A DNA stretch of 64,000 nucleotides from Clostridium thermarum. Lineage in GTDB: Bacteria > Bacillota > Clostridia > Clostridiales > Clostridiaceae. The notes beneath the pieces were generated by a model. The model was not told the origin of the DNA and did no database searches. It was given only the letters and a program-made list of their open reading frames with translations. The position numbers and the translations under genes are program-made. The stretch spans positions 3,167,001 through 3,231,000 of the forward strand of contig NZ_CP040924.1 in the NCBI RefSeq assembly GCF_006351925.1. Direction: 5' to 3'. Shown in pieces: positions 8,632 to 19,395 of this stretch (position 1 is its first letter; each line of letters begins with the position of its first letter).

Positions 8632-10116
8632 TTACTTATTATTATCTTTTGAAAAAATGTCTCCTTTGGCAAACATGTTCATAAACTCTTCGTTAGTCTT
8701 TGTTTTTGCCAATAAGTTTATAAGTTTCTCTGTAACGTCATCGGTATTGCCATCCTTGTAAAGAACCTTTCTGATTGCATATGCCACATCTTTTTCTGCA
8801 TTAGAGTGCAGAAGATCGTCTCTTCTTGTACCTGACTTGTATATATCGATAGCGGGGAATATTCTTCTTTCCTGCAGCTTTCTATCCAAATGAACTTCCA
8901 TGTTACCTGTTCCCTTAAACTCTTCAAATATCATGTCGTCCATTCTGCTGCCGGTTTCTATTAGAGCTGTAGCCAATATAGTCAAGCTACCGCCTTCCTC
9001 AATATTTCTAGCTGCTCCAAAGAACTTCTTAGGCATAATTAGGGCTCCTGGGTCCAAACCTCCGGACAGAGTCCTTCCTGTTGGAGTAATGGTCAAATTA
9101 TAGGCTCTGGACAATCTTGTTATGCTATCCAAGAGTATAACAACATTCTGCCCCTGCTCTACCATTCTCTTTGCTCTTTCCAGAACCATTTGAGCTACCT
9201 TGGTATGGTGCTCCGGTTCCTCATCAAAGGTAGAGAAGATTACCTCCCCGTTGATTGACCTCTGCATATCGGTAACTTCTTCCGGCCTTTCATCTATTAG
9301 AAGCACAATTAGCTTTATTTCAGGATAATTCTTGGATAAATTCTGGGCAATCTTTTTCAAAAGAGTAGTTTTACCGGCTTTCGGAGGAGCTACAATAAGT
9401 CCTCTTTGGCCCATACCTATAGGACATATAATATCCATTAGTCTTGATGATAAATCCAATTGACTGGCAGTCTCCAGCTTAAGTCTGCGGTTCGGATATA
9501 TGGGTGTCAAACCTTCGAAAGGCTTTCTGCCTACAGCTTTTTCCGGCGATTCACCATTAACCTTTTCCACATATAAAAGAGCTTTAAACTTCTCTCCTTC
9601 TTTTGGCGTTCTTACCTTACCCTCAATCTCATCTCCAGTTCTAAGATTAAATCTGCGTATCTGAGATGGTGAAACATAGACATCATCGGGTGTTGAAAGA
9701 TAATTTCTTCCCCTTAAAAAACCAAAGTTATTATTTTCATTGATTTCAAGAACTCCCTTTGCAGAGTCTGAATCATTTATCATATCTCTTAACTTTTCTT
9801 TCTTTTCTTCACCATTAGTCTTAACTTCATTAGCCCTATTTTCTAATACAGGGGTTATTATGCTTTCGTTCAATATGTCTTTACCTTCTCTTTCTATACT
9901 TTCAACACTGTCCCTGGTCTCTGAAGGAACAGCGGTCTTTTGTGCAATTCTCTCCCTTAGTACCACTCCATCTTTTTCTATGGCCGCAGGGGATACTTTT
10001 TTAATCTCTTCAATGAGCTCATTCTTTTTATATTTTGTTACATTCTTTATCCCTAACTCCTTAGCAAGGGATTTTAATTCTATTAATGTCATACTCTCAT
10101 AATTACTGTTATTCAA
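8632..10116 (-). CDS. rho: Transcription termination factor Rho
   Basis: 494 residues. It has the SAP-like Rho N-terminal domain ([15 protein letters not shown]), a charged linker of about 80 residues typical of clostridial Rho, the RNA-binding cold-shock domain (GFLRGRNYL near 140) and the ATPase domain with Walker [13 protein letters not shown] near 250 and [13 protein letters not shown]. It forms a hexameric RNA translocase ending transcription. Start choice: AGGTG sits 5 nt before a TTG at 10116; a GTG further upstream (10137) lacks a site, and the internal ATG would also give a plausible Rho. A possible structured leader lies upstream. Confidence 0.96.
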   Translation of the reverse strand: MNNSNYESMTLIELKSLAKELGIKNVTKYKKNELIEEIKKVSPAAIEKDGVVLRERIAQKTAVPSETRDSVESIEREGKDILNESIITPVLENRANEVKTNGEEKKEKLRDMINDSDSAKGVLEINENNNFGFLRGRNYLSTPDDVYVSPSQIRRFNLRTGDEIEGKVRTPKEGEKFKALLYVEKVNGESPEKAVGRKPFEGLTPIYPNRRLKLETASQLDLSSRLMDIICPIGMGQRGLIVAPPKAGKTTLLKKIAQNLSKNYPEIKLIVLLIDERPEEVTDMQRSINGEVIFSTFDEEPEHHTKVAQMVLERAKRMVEQGQNVVILLDSITRLSRAYNLTITPTGRTLSGGLDPGALIMPKKFFGAARNIEEGGSLTILATALIETGSRMDDMIFEEFKGTGNMEVHLDRKLQERRIFPAIDIYKSGTRRDDLLHSNAEKDVAYAIRKVLYKDGNTDDVTEKLINLLAKTKTNEEFMNMFAKGDIFSKDNNK

Positions 10117-10457
10117 TGCGACACCTGATTTGCACACTTAGAAAAGAATAATCTTCTCTTCAAAGATTAACCTTATGCCAACCAGACTTCACCCACCTTT
10201 CTACAAATTTACATTCACGATATAATCTTTTACAATATCAGTACTAATGGGAATTTAAAAGAAATCTTTAATGATAATAAGAATATCTTTAATCTTGAAA
10301 ATAGAAACTTAGAAATGTAAATTAAAAATATTGTATAGGGTTCTAACTTCAAACATTAATTTATAATAAGTTAAGCTTGCTTAAATGAACCCTACACATA
10401 ATACTTCTTATATTATACACAGTATTTTTAATTTAATCCATATAATTGAATTTTTTT
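10117..10457 (-). other. Long leader / intergenic region upstream of rho
   Basis: 341 bp without a gene. It contains an inverted repeat (10332-10343 with 10387-10398, 11 of 12 bases complementary) which on the minus strand is followed by ATATTTTTAATTT. This could be the terminator of the preceding gene or part of a rho leader that controls its own expression. Nothing else is recognised. Confidence 0.45.
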
Positions 10458-10802
10458 CTAAAGCATCGCATAAAGTTTACTATTTACTTCATTGTATTTA
10501 TTTATATATTTATTGATTCTCATGGGCTTGCCAACGAAAAATATGGGAGAACCGGTTAATTCACAGCCGCCGATAACTAATTGCTTCTTCAATAAGTCAG
10601 AAACCTTGTACTTAGCTTCATGATATTCTCCGCAAATGGGACACTTAACCTTTACATAAACATCTTTAGCTTTTGTTATTTTTGACTGAAAGTTAGGTAG
10701 ATGCTTGCTGGTGCTCTCTATTTCAAAAATCGAAGTATCAATCATGTTATATCTGCTTTCTGTATCCTTAACAGCAATTTTAAGTTCTGTATTATACAGC
10801 AC
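10458..10802 (-). CDS. Hypothetical zinc-ribbon-like protein
   Basis: About 114 residues. A CPICGEYH motif sits near the middle; a single further Cys (GGCELTG) lies about 30 residues later, so a full four-Cys ribbon is not certain. No membrane segment. The family is not recognised. AGGAGGTGA is followed by a GTG codon at 10802, which I take as the start; the ATG at 10820 lies upstream of that site. It stands alone between pyrG and rho on the same strand. Confidence 0.65.
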   Translation of the reverse strand: MLYNTELKIAVKDTESRYNMIDTSIFEIESTSKHLPNFQSKITKAKDVYVKVKCPICGEYHEAKYKVSDLLKKQLVIGGCELTGSPIFFVGKPMRINKYINKYNEVNSKLYAML

Positions 10803-10896
10803 TAAATCACCTCCTACCATCTTCTAGTATATATAATTCTATATACAAGTAAAAATTCCTTCAAAATCACAACTAAATAATTAAAACACAATAACG

Positions 10897-10926
10897 AAAA
10901 AATCTCAAGGAAACCTTGAGATTTTT

Positions 10927-10928
<2 letters not shown>
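10897..10928 (-). terminator. Terminator of pyrG
   Basis: A strong stem AATCTCAAGG / CCTTGAGATT with a 3-base loop and T tract on the minus strand. It overlaps the end of pyrG. Confidence 0.88.
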
Positions 10929-12615
<1,687 letters not shown>

Positions 12616-12692
12616 TCAATTTATAATGCCCTTCTTATTGTCTCAACATAGACTACATAATATCACATAATTTTATCTTATGCTAGTATTTT

Positions 12693-12998
12693 TTATAGTA
12701 TTTTTTGGGCTATTTTTTCTAACTCAAAATATTTTTCTCGAAACTCTCTATTTATAAAGAACTTTTCCTCCGCTTTTTTCACATTATTTCGGATTGATTT
12801 TTTTGTTGATATTCTTAAATCCTTTCTTATATAATCCACGTCTGTACACTTATACTTCTCCAGTAAAAGAAACAACAGGTATTTACATTCCCTATCTCTT
12901 AATATATAGCTTAATTGTTCTTTACTTATCCCCTTATAGTTACATATTATTTCAATGATCGCATCGTACCTTGATTGCTTATATTTTCCTATATCCAT
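12693..12998 (-). CDS. Small hypothetical protein with a DnaA-C-like helical pattern
   Basis: 101 residues, basic and helical. The order of short helices (SRYDAIIEII, SKEQLSYILRDREC, YLLFLLLEKY, then KSIRNNVKKAEEKF) resembles helix-turn-helix DNA-binding segments such as the DnaA C-terminal domain. This is a loose pattern match, not a family assignment. AGGAG precedes the ATG at 12998. It stands between the upstream end of pyrG and the YwiB-like gene and is read in the same direction. Confidence 0.6.
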   Translation of the reverse strand: MDIGKYKQSRYDAIIEIICNYKGISKEQLSYILRDRECKYLLFLLLEKYKCTDVDYIRKDLRISTKKSIRNNVKKAEEKFFINREFREKYFELEKIAQKIL

Positions 12999-13080
12999 AA
13001 AAAACACTCCTAATTTTTGAATAATCTATTAGAATTATTATCCTAATATCATTATTCTAATCATAGAAGTGCCTTTATAC

Positions 13081-13494
13081 TTAAGCCTTTATAGAAATAT
13101 TCAATTCAGTTTTCTGGGGAATCTGTCCCGCTATACTCATATCATACTTAATAAAAATCTCTCCACCCTTATCGTCCACATTTACCTTAAGTTCTTTGGT
13201 GGATATTACCAACTCCAAAGCACCATAAGGAGTATTATACAGGGTAGTATACTTGCTATCTTTCGCAAATTCCATTTTAGCAGTTGTAGTACCTTCTCTT
13301 ATTAGTAAAACCTTATTGGGTTGTATTTGCAAGGATGTTGTGGTTCCTTCCATTCCGGATACTTCAGTTTCATTGTATTGTGCTAAGTAATAATCCGATT
13401 GTTTATAGTACTTTCCCGGAGTTTTTACTTCTATAACCTCATCCTTTTTTCCACCTTGGCTACTGCTAATAGATATTAAGGCTCGTTTATCCAT
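13081..13494 (-). CDS. DUF1934 / YwiB-family beta-barrel protein
   Basis: 137 residues. The layout fits YwiB (DUF1934): early KRALISISSSQ strand, the YKQSDYYLAQYNETEVSG segment (seen here as YYLAQYNETEVSG), then TTTSLQI and a run of alternating beta strands. The fold in this family is calycin-like. The function is unknown; in Bacillus ywiB is next to argS, which is not seen here. An AAGGTGAC site precedes the ATG. Confidence 0.75.
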   Translation of the reverse strand: MDKRALISISSSQGGKKDEVIEVKTPGKYYKQSDYYLAQYNETEVSGMEGTTTSLQIQPNKVLLIREGTTTAKMEFAKDSKYTTLYNTPYGALELVISTKELKVNVDDKGGEIFIKYDMSIAGQIPQKTELNISIKA

Positions 13495-13530
13495 AATGTC
13501 ACCTTTCTTTCCAAATACATAAAGATAAAA

Positions 13531-13568
13531 TTTAAAGAAGGAACTTGTATTTTAGTCCCTTCTTTAAA
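13531..13568. terminator. Hairpin between ypeB and the YwiB-like gene
   Basis: Arms 13531-13545 and 13554-13568 are complementary with one mismatch. It can end ypeB transcripts, though the T tract is short. Confidence 0.5.
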
Positions 13569-13647
13569 TAAGTTTAATTATTTTCTCTTGTTTTATCAAG
13601 AGTTTTATGCAATATACCTATAATTTAAGCAACAAGCTGAAGCCTTA

Positions 13648-15015
13648 TTATAAAGTGAGTTTGCCATTTGGAGTATTGATAACTTTTAATATTCTTTGGG
13701 TCTTTCTGGTTTCAGCATTTATATAAACTAAGAATTCATCATCATTATTTGTTCCTGCAAACTCATAGCACAAAACTTCTTTATTATCCTCAGTCGGTAT
13801 TATGGCCAGTTTTATGCTTTTTACCTGCAGTCTCTTGCTTACAGCCTTTTGGGCTTCTTCTTTAGATATCTTTGGCTCAGGCTGCTTTCTATCCGGATCA
13901 TGAGATATAAGAAACTTTTCAGCTTCAATTCCCTTAATAGTACCATCGTCAAGAGACACCTTTAATTTTATCTGTTCCGGATATATAGTTACATCTTTCA
14001 TAATTCGTACATAATTAATTATCATGTTGTCTTCATAGGTTAAGGTGTAGGAAGGTTTCAGTTCCTTATAACCTATACTTTCAAGGTACTTATTAGCAAT
14101 TTCTGTAGCCTTTTTTTCGTCTATGGTTGGCCTGTCATAACCCTTATTGTCAAGTAAATATACTATTTTACCACCATGCTTACTTACCTCAACTACTACG
14201 CTTTCATTTTTTTCTCTACCGCTTAAGGTAACATCAAAGCTGTAAGAACTTATTCTGGTATTGGCCTCTCTGTCTCTCAGTTTTATACTTTCTATCTTTT
14301 CCTTTTCAAAAAGCTTCCTTACAGTTTTTTCTGCTTCTTCTTTGGAAACCTCTTTTAGCTCGTTTACCTTGGGCTTAATTTCCAAAACATTATCGGAAAA
14401 AGGACCATCATATATAAGTGCCGGATAATCCAGTACCTGTTTCCTTACATTCTTGAACTTTTCCGAAACTTCATTTTCTTCGCCAATTGCCAGTACCCCG
14501 GTGACCTTTTTCCTAATCTCTCCCCATTTTACATCTCCTTGATTTATCTCAGCAAGTATATTATTTAATTGTGCTTTTAACTTATAAGATTGGTCTTCAA
14601 GCCTACTGATAGTTTCATATTCTTCATCAGTAAGTTCTCTGCCATCAGAAGTGGCCTTAACCAGAGTATAGCCATAATCTCCAACCTGGGATAAAAACCT
14701 AGTTGTTTCTTGAGACACCTCTATGGGTATTGGCAGTGAGTTTAACCTGTCATTAGCAGAAGTTGCATGCCTGTATATGTCTTCAAATATCATCATACTT
14801 TGCTCTTTGCTGTTGGTAATGGCAGACTTTCCTAAACTATCTTCTATATTTTCAAGATTATTTATTAATTCATATAAGTTCTTACTGTATTCACCTTGAA
14901 GATAATTTCTGTAATCAGTTCTCTCTAAGGTCATCAGTATGGCATAGGTAGTAGAAAACACTACTATCAACGTAACCAACAAGGTATAAATCATTCTTTT
15001 CTTTGTCATTTCCAT
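13648..15015 (-). CDS. ypeB: Germination protein YpeB
   Basis: 455 residues. An N-terminal signal anchor (about 7-27) is followed by the helical YpeB domain (YLQGEYSKNLYELINNLENIE and similar, seen in short segments) and by PepSY-type repeats in the second half. In other spore formers YpeB sits in the spore inner membrane or cortex region and stabilises the cortex-lytic enzyme SleB. No sleB lies next to it here, which differs from Bacillus, where the two form an operon. A GGAGG site precedes the ATG. It is divergent from the glycosyltransferase at 15205. Confidence 0.9.
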   Translation of the reverse strand: MEMTKKRMIYTLLVTLIVVFSTTYAILMTLERTDYRNYLQGEYSKNLYELINNLENIEDSLGKSAITNSKEQSMMIFEDIYRHATSANDRLNSLPIPIEVSQETTRFLSQVGDYGYTLVKATSDGRELTDEEYETISRLEDQSYKLKAQLNNILAEINQGDVKWGEIRKKVTGVLAIGEENEVSEKFKNVRKQVLDYPALIYDGPFSDNVLEIKPKVNELKEVSKEEAEKTVRKLFEKEKIESIKLRDREANTRISSYSFDVTLSGREKNESVVVEVSKHGGKIVYLLDNKGYDRPTIDEKKATEIANKYLESIGYKELKPSYTLTYEDNMIINYVRIMKDVTIYPEQIKLKVSLDDGTIKGIEAEKFLISHDPDRKQPEPKISKEEAQKAVSKRLQVKSIKLAIIPTEDNKEVLCYEFAGTNNDDEFLVYINAETRKTQRILKVINTPNGKLTL

Positions 15016-15204
15016 ATATAGAACCTCCTACATGGTTATTTAACTACTTCTATTATCCCTATTAAATTACAGTGTTATTCTTTTTTATGTTTATTAGTCA
15101 ACTCTTTTTATGTATAATAGAGTGGTATCATTTATAAAATCCACAATAGTGGAAAAATTATATAACAAGCAAGTACTTGACCAAATAGCAAAAGGGTGAA
15201 ATTG

Positions 15205-16323
15205 ATGCGTACTCTAATACTTTCAGTTTCTGCAGGCGGAGGCCATGTGAAAGCTGCAGAGGCCATTGAACTGTATGTTAAATTAGATAATCCTGAAAAT
15301 GAAGTTATGTTAGTTGATACAATTAAATATATTAATCCAATTCTAGACAAAGTTGTTATCGGAGGCTATTTAAAAAGCCTTAAGTTTTCACCTTTTCTCT
15401 TCGGCAAGCTCTATGATCTTGCTGAGAACGGTGAAAGCATAGCTAACTTTAGCAATAAAGTTAACGAAATAATTATTCATAAGTTAATTCCCCTTATAGA
15501 AGACTATGCTCCCGATGTTATAGTAACCACTCATCCTTTTTCAACGGAAATGATTTCCATTTTGAAAGGTAAGGGGAAAATACATATTCCCGTGGCTGCA
15601 ATACTTACGGATTATGCGCCGCACAGTTTTTGGATTCATCCCAACATCGATGCATATATAGTATCGACGGAAGAAATGGTAGATGAGATGGTGCGAAGAG
15701 GTGTTGAAAGGGCTATTCTCCATCCCCTAGGCATACCAGTTATACCTGGCTTCACCAAAGTCTTCCCACGCGAGGAAACCTTAGAATCCCTTGGACTAAA
15801 CCCGCAAAAGCCAACGGTGCTATTAATGGGCGGAAGCCTGGGTATGGGAAAAATAACCGCACTGTATGAAGAACTGCAGCAGACAGAGACGGACCTTCAG
15901 ATTATTGTTATTACGGGAAGTAACCACAAACTTTTCTCTCGACTATCGGATGAAAAGAATACTTGTATTAAACACACCCGGATCATCGGTTATACTACAG
16001 AGGTAAACAGATATATGCAGGCTTGTGATTTGCTGATTACAAAACCCGGCGGATTAACCATAACAGAGGCCCTCATTTGCGGTGTTCCCTTGGCATTGTT
16101 TTCCGCTATACCCGGGCAAGAAGAGAAAAACGCTGAATTTCTTATCAAAAACCACCTAGCCGTAGATTTAGGTGATGGGAAATACTGCAGAAATATTATA
16201 GATAGCTTGTTATCTTCTTCAGACAGACTGATGGAAATGAAAAATAATTGTTCAAAGTTTGCAAAACCAAACAGCGGCTATGCTATAAAAAAACTTTTAT
16301 ATTCATTAATAAAAGAAAGTTAG
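15205..16323 (+). CDS. UgtP/MGDG-synthase-like glycolipid glycosyltransferase
   Basis: 372 residues. The start LILSVSAGGGHVKAAEAI is the MGDG-synthase N-terminal motif; DYAPHSFWIHP near 140 and the C-terminal donor-site GGSLGMGK, TKPGGLTITEAL and PGQEEKNAEF motifs complete a GT28-type fold. The family transfers glucose or galactose from UDP-sugars to diacylglycerol, giving membrane glycolipids and lipoteichoic acid anchors. It would act at the cytoplasmic membrane surface. AGGGTG is 6 nt before the ATG at 15205. It is alone on the plus strand, divergent from ypeB and converging on spoIIR. Confidence 0.87.
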   Translation: MRTLILSVSAGGGHVKAAEAIELYVKLDNPENEVMLVDTIKYINPILDKVVIGGYLKSLKFSPFLFGKLYDLAENGESIANFSNKVNEIIIHKLIPLIEDYAPDVIVTTHPFSTEMISILKGKGKIHIPVAAILTDYAPHSFWIHPNIDAYIVSTEEMVDEMVRRGVERAILHPLGIPVIPGFTKVFPREETLESLGLNPQKPTVLLMGGSLGMGKITALYEELQQTETDLQIIVITGSNHKLFSRLSDEKNTCIKHTRIIGYTTEVNRYMQACDLLITKPGGLTITEALICGVPLALFSAIPGQEEKNAEFLIKNHLAVDLGDGKYCRNIIDSLLSSSDRLMEMKNNCSKFAKPNSGYAIKKLLYSLIKES

Positions 16324-16351
16324 CGGTAATTAACCCCTCTAACTTTCTTTT
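16311..16351. terminator. Bidirectional terminator between glycosyltransferase and spoIIR
   Basis: A perfect 13-bp stem, AAAAGAAAGTTAG (16311-16323) with its complement (16339-16351), lies in the convergent gap. Confidence 0.85.
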
Positions 16352-16361
16352 ATGTTATTAT

Positions 16362-17021
16362 TCATTCACTTAATATATAACTTTTTATAGCATTAAAAAT
16401 CTCAACTATTTTAAATTTTAGTTCTATATTATTACTCTTGTTATTAATAAAATCAAATTCCTCATCACTTAATACTTTCTTCATTTCTTCTGCTGTTTTT
16501 TCTTCTGCCACTTCTCCCTTTGTAATATCTATGAAGCATAGAGGCGGAAACATTACGCACCACCAATTTTGCCCTCCGGCCTCCCCAATTAAGATCCTAT
16601 AGGCTTCATAATTTCCCTGAGGCAGAGTAACAATACCATAACTCTTTACAGGAAAGTTTTCTTTAGATAAAGCTGTATTAACTTCATATTCATAACCATT
16701 CTCTTTAATAATCCTTTCAGCAGTGGCTTTTATTTTTGCATCATTCTTTTTTAGCACCTGCCGCGCTTGTTCTATAGACGTGCATTCATTGAATTCCGGG
16801 GCTATTAGCTTGAGTACCTCATCCCTAACCTTTAGCTTCAGGCTTTGGTCTTCAGCACTATCGCTATTAGCTATAACATGAAATCTTATAAGTTTACTGC
16901 TTACAGAATTTAATAATTCCTTATCTATTTTTTTACCGCCTAAAACTACGTCATACACAATTTCATTTGCCGCTAATGCAGTTAATACTAAGATACTAAT
17001 TACCAGTATAATTCGTTTCAT
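16362..17021 (-). CDS. spoIIR: Stage II sporulation protein R
   Basis: 219 residues. A signal peptide or anchor is present (residues 4-20). The mature part shows the SpoIIR hallmarks LIRFHVIANSDS near 43, QSLKLKVRDEVL near 59, and GGQNWWCVMFPPLCF near 150. SpoIIR is made in the forespore under sigma-F and secreted to trigger SpoIIGA to process pro-sigma-E in the mother cell. A sigma-F-like promoter lies just upstream (17056-17084). GGAGG precedes the ATG. It follows the germination operon on the same strand but appears to have its own promoter. Confidence 0.95.
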   Translation of the reverse strand: MKRIILVISILVLTALAANEIVYDVVLGGKKIDKELLNSVSSKLIRFHVIANSDSAEDQSLKLKVRDEVLKLIAPEFNECTSIEQARQVLKKNDAKIKATAERIIKENGYEYEVNTALSKENFPVKSYGIVTLPQGNYEAYRILIGEAGGQNWWCVMFPPLCFIDITKGEVAEEKTAEEMKKVLSDEEFDFINNKSNNIELKFKIVEIFNAIKSYILSE

Positions 17022-17055
17022 TTAGAATTCCTCCCACCCATTGCTTATACCAGTA

Positions 17056-17084
17056 ATTATTTACCATTTATTTACTTTTTAAAC
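17056..17084 (-). promoter_or_regulatory. Sigma-F-like promoter of spoIIR
   Basis: GTTTA (17080-17084), a 14-bp gap and GGTAAATAAT (17056-17065) fit the forespore consensus GywTA and GGnnAnnnT. The spacing is at the short end. Confidence 0.5.
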
Positions 17085-17095
17085 ATGCTTTTTAT

Positions 17096-18271
17096 TTATT
17101 TTCTTGTACCTATTCTTCTTATATCAACATCTACATTCACATTAATAACCGCATCTTTAAAACTCTTTTCCCAGTCACCTTGTATCTTTTTCCAGGTATC
17201 CGGCATAAACTTAATCACATACTCCCTTAATCCAAATATATCTACTCCATATTCCCTTTGAATTCTCCTTGCTACCTTTTCTCCTTCCTCACTAAGAGAA
17301 CGGCTGAAATATTCTTGAAATTCATCCAAGGTGGTGTCATTGAAAATTTCCTTATCCACCTTGTACTGTTTTATTTTGCCTTCTATATCTATATCTATAT
17401 TAAAGAATAGCTTCCCATCACTTTCGCTAAATTTTAGTCTTCTCTTTAGTCCGTCTATCTCAAAATCTACAGGAACCCTATCCTTATATATTACCTTTTT
17501 CCCACTTGTAAGCTGCCCCCTCAACATTTCAATGACCGTGGTATCCTGCAGAGACAAAACTCCTATCACCTTATACCCCTTGATTATTGCTATCCCGTCA
17601 ATTAACATTTCGTTTTTTTCCTTATCGATTCTCAGTGCCGGTATAATAGCATTTCCGTTGTCACTTAACAATATCAGAAAATCATTTAAGGTTATAGGCA
17701 AAATAGCAGCATTCTTTTTACTATTCTCCATTAGCCCCGTTATATATGCTCCTATTGTATTTTCCATCTCAAGTTTAAAATCAAAAAACTCTTCCACATC
17801 TCCTTCAGTCATCATTACATACATAGTTCTATTGGTATGGGGGCTTCTAGACAAAAAGTCAACGACTTCTTCAACTTGATCAGGATACTGTAATATTTCT
17901 TGACTAAGCAGTAATAACTCAGCATGGCCAAGGTTTATAGCCCTGCTGCTTTTCATTACAGCGTTAGATAAGGCATCTTCCATGGAATATGCCGGGGTTT
18001 TTACATATTTATCTGAAGATATTTGAGGGTTTTGAGAATTGTACTTACTTATATCGGGAAAGGCAAAGGTAACATTTAATCTTTCCAGCTTTCTCTCTCC
18101 AAATGGCTCATCAGGTTTTACACCCTCCAAGGCTTTTTTATTTTTTATGTCTTTCCCTACATCAATGCCTATGGTTGATGCAAAAGCATTTCTATCTATC
18201 TCCACCTTATCCCAGCAGCCGCCTAGAATCATGGTACTACAGGCCAGGAATAAGACCAATAGCTTCTTCAT
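17096..18271 (-). CDS. gerC: Germination receptor C subunit (GerAC-family lipoprotein)
   Basis: 391 residues. A signal peptide ends in the lipobox MILGGCWDKVEIDRN start (Cys about residue 19; GCWD is typical of GerAC proteins). The rest follows the three-domain GerAC plan. In the family it is anchored to the outer face of the spore inner membrane, works with the A and B subunits and helps to sense germinants. Its start overlaps the end of gerB by 4 bp (ATGA type), which implies translational coupling. The germinant cannot be read from sequence. Confidence 0.92.
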   Translation of the reverse strand: MKKLLVLFLACSTMILGGCWDKVEIDRNAFASTIGIDVGKDIKNKKALEGVKPDEPFGERKLERLNVTFAFPDISKYNSQNPQISSDKYVKTPAYSMEDALSNAVMKSSRAINLGHAELLLLSQEILQYPDQVEEVVDFLSRSPHTNRTMYVMMTEGDVEEFFDFKLEMENTIGAYITGLMENSKKNAAILPITLNDFLILLSDNGNAIIPALRIDKEKNEMLIDGIAIIKGYKVIGVLSLQDTTVIEMLRGQLTSGKKVIYKDRVPVDFEIDGLKRRLKFSESDGKLFFNIDIDIEGKIKQYKVDKEIFNDTTLDEFQEYFSRSLSEEGEKVARRIQREYGVDIFGLREYVIKFMPDTWKKIQGDWEKSFKDAVINVNVDVDIRRIGTRK

Positions 18272-19371
18272 TCTACTCCCTCCTTTTTCACCAAAATACT
18301 TCTTCGCGAAGTAATAATTAAGATAAAAGGAAGTATCAATAGGTTGATTCCTAAGTTAACTGGTGTTATATAGCTGATTGCCATGTATAACTCAGATATA
18401 TTTGTAGGAATCATGGCTACTAGGTATATTACCGGGGCAATTACCAAAGAGGAAAGTTTTATATCCTTCAAGGCAACTGCATCACTTAGCAAATATGAAG
18501 AGAAAGTAAAGTTATTTGCAAAGGTTGTGAAGTAGAACATGACCCACAAGGCCATAACTACCCCATCCCATCTCTCCACAAAGGATCCCGGTATCTCTAT
18601 AGTCCTAACCATTGCAATGGTAGGCCACAAAAGATTTTTTATCTCAGCAGTGGTAAACATAGCTATACATAGCACAGACAAAATAACATAGAAGGCAATA
18701 ATGAAGCTCATACTTACAGTAAGGGTCTTAAAAGCCCTTTCTTTATTCTTTAACAGCGGAGAAATGAGATAGGTTATTTCCAGTCCACCAAAAGAAAACA
18801 TTGCTCCAATTATTGCTTTCAAATAGTTGCCGGGTTCATTCCTCAGAACCGGCAGTATATTAGTAAAATTTGATTCCCCTGCGGCAAAAAGGATAATAGC
18901 CAGCATCGGCAAAAACATTATCCAAAGTGCTATCTCATTAAATTTAACATTACTGCGTATACCTCCCCTGACTAAGTACATTCCCACAAGGATTGTAACG
19001 AGAATAAGAAATTCTGTAGGAGTTTTCTCTAAGAGGTACATCTTAACAACTTCTACAAAGGCCCTCATTCCCAAGGAAAAAGAAGCAATATTAGGCAAAA
19101 TCATCAAAGTCATCACAATGGCGCCAAATACGGTGCCAAAGTTCCGCCTTATGATTTCTGTAATTCTTCTGTATCCATTTAATTTAATAGCCTTAATAAC
19201 AAGCTTAAGCAGTAACAGATTTATTAGGCCTGAGGCTATAGTAACTATCCACACATCTCCGCCAACCAAAGTCGCCATTTCTCTGGGATAGGAAAATATA
19301 CCTATTCCAACAACTGTAACAACTATAGTAGAAAAAAAACCATAGGAGGTTATAAAATTATTCTTTTCCAT
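18268..19371 (-). CDS. gerB: Germination receptor B subunit (GerAB-family permease-like)
   Basis: 367 residues with about ten membrane helices, the GerAB/APC-transporter-like family. The N-terminus ITSYGFFSTIVVTVVGIGIFSYP includes the GxGIF segment that lines the ligand pocket in amino-acid permease relatives. GerAB proteins bind the germinant within the spore inner membrane. GGAGGG is 7 nt before the ATG at 19371; the upstream in-frame ATG at 19386 contains the site. It sits 24 bp after gerA and overlaps gerC. Confidence 0.92.
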   Translation of the reverse strand: MEKNNFITSYGFFSTIVVTVVGIGIFSYPREMATLVGGDVWIVTIASGLINLLLLKLVIKAIKLNGYRRITEIIRRNFGTVFGAIVMTLMILPNIASFSLGMRAFVEVVKMYLLEKTPTEFLILVTILVGMYLVRGGIRSNVKFNEIALWIMFLPMLAIILFAAGESNFTNILPVLRNEPGNYLKAIIGAMFSFGGLEITYLISPLLKNKERAFKTLTVSMSFIIAFYVILSVLCIAMFTTAEIKNLLWPTIAMVRTIEIPGSFVERWDGVVMALWVMFYFTTFANNFTFSSYLLSDAVALKDIKLSSLVIAPVIYLVAMIPTNISELYMAISYITPVNLGINLLILPFILIITSRRSILVKKEGVE

Positions 19372-19395
19372 TGCTCTTCCCTCCATATCAAATGT

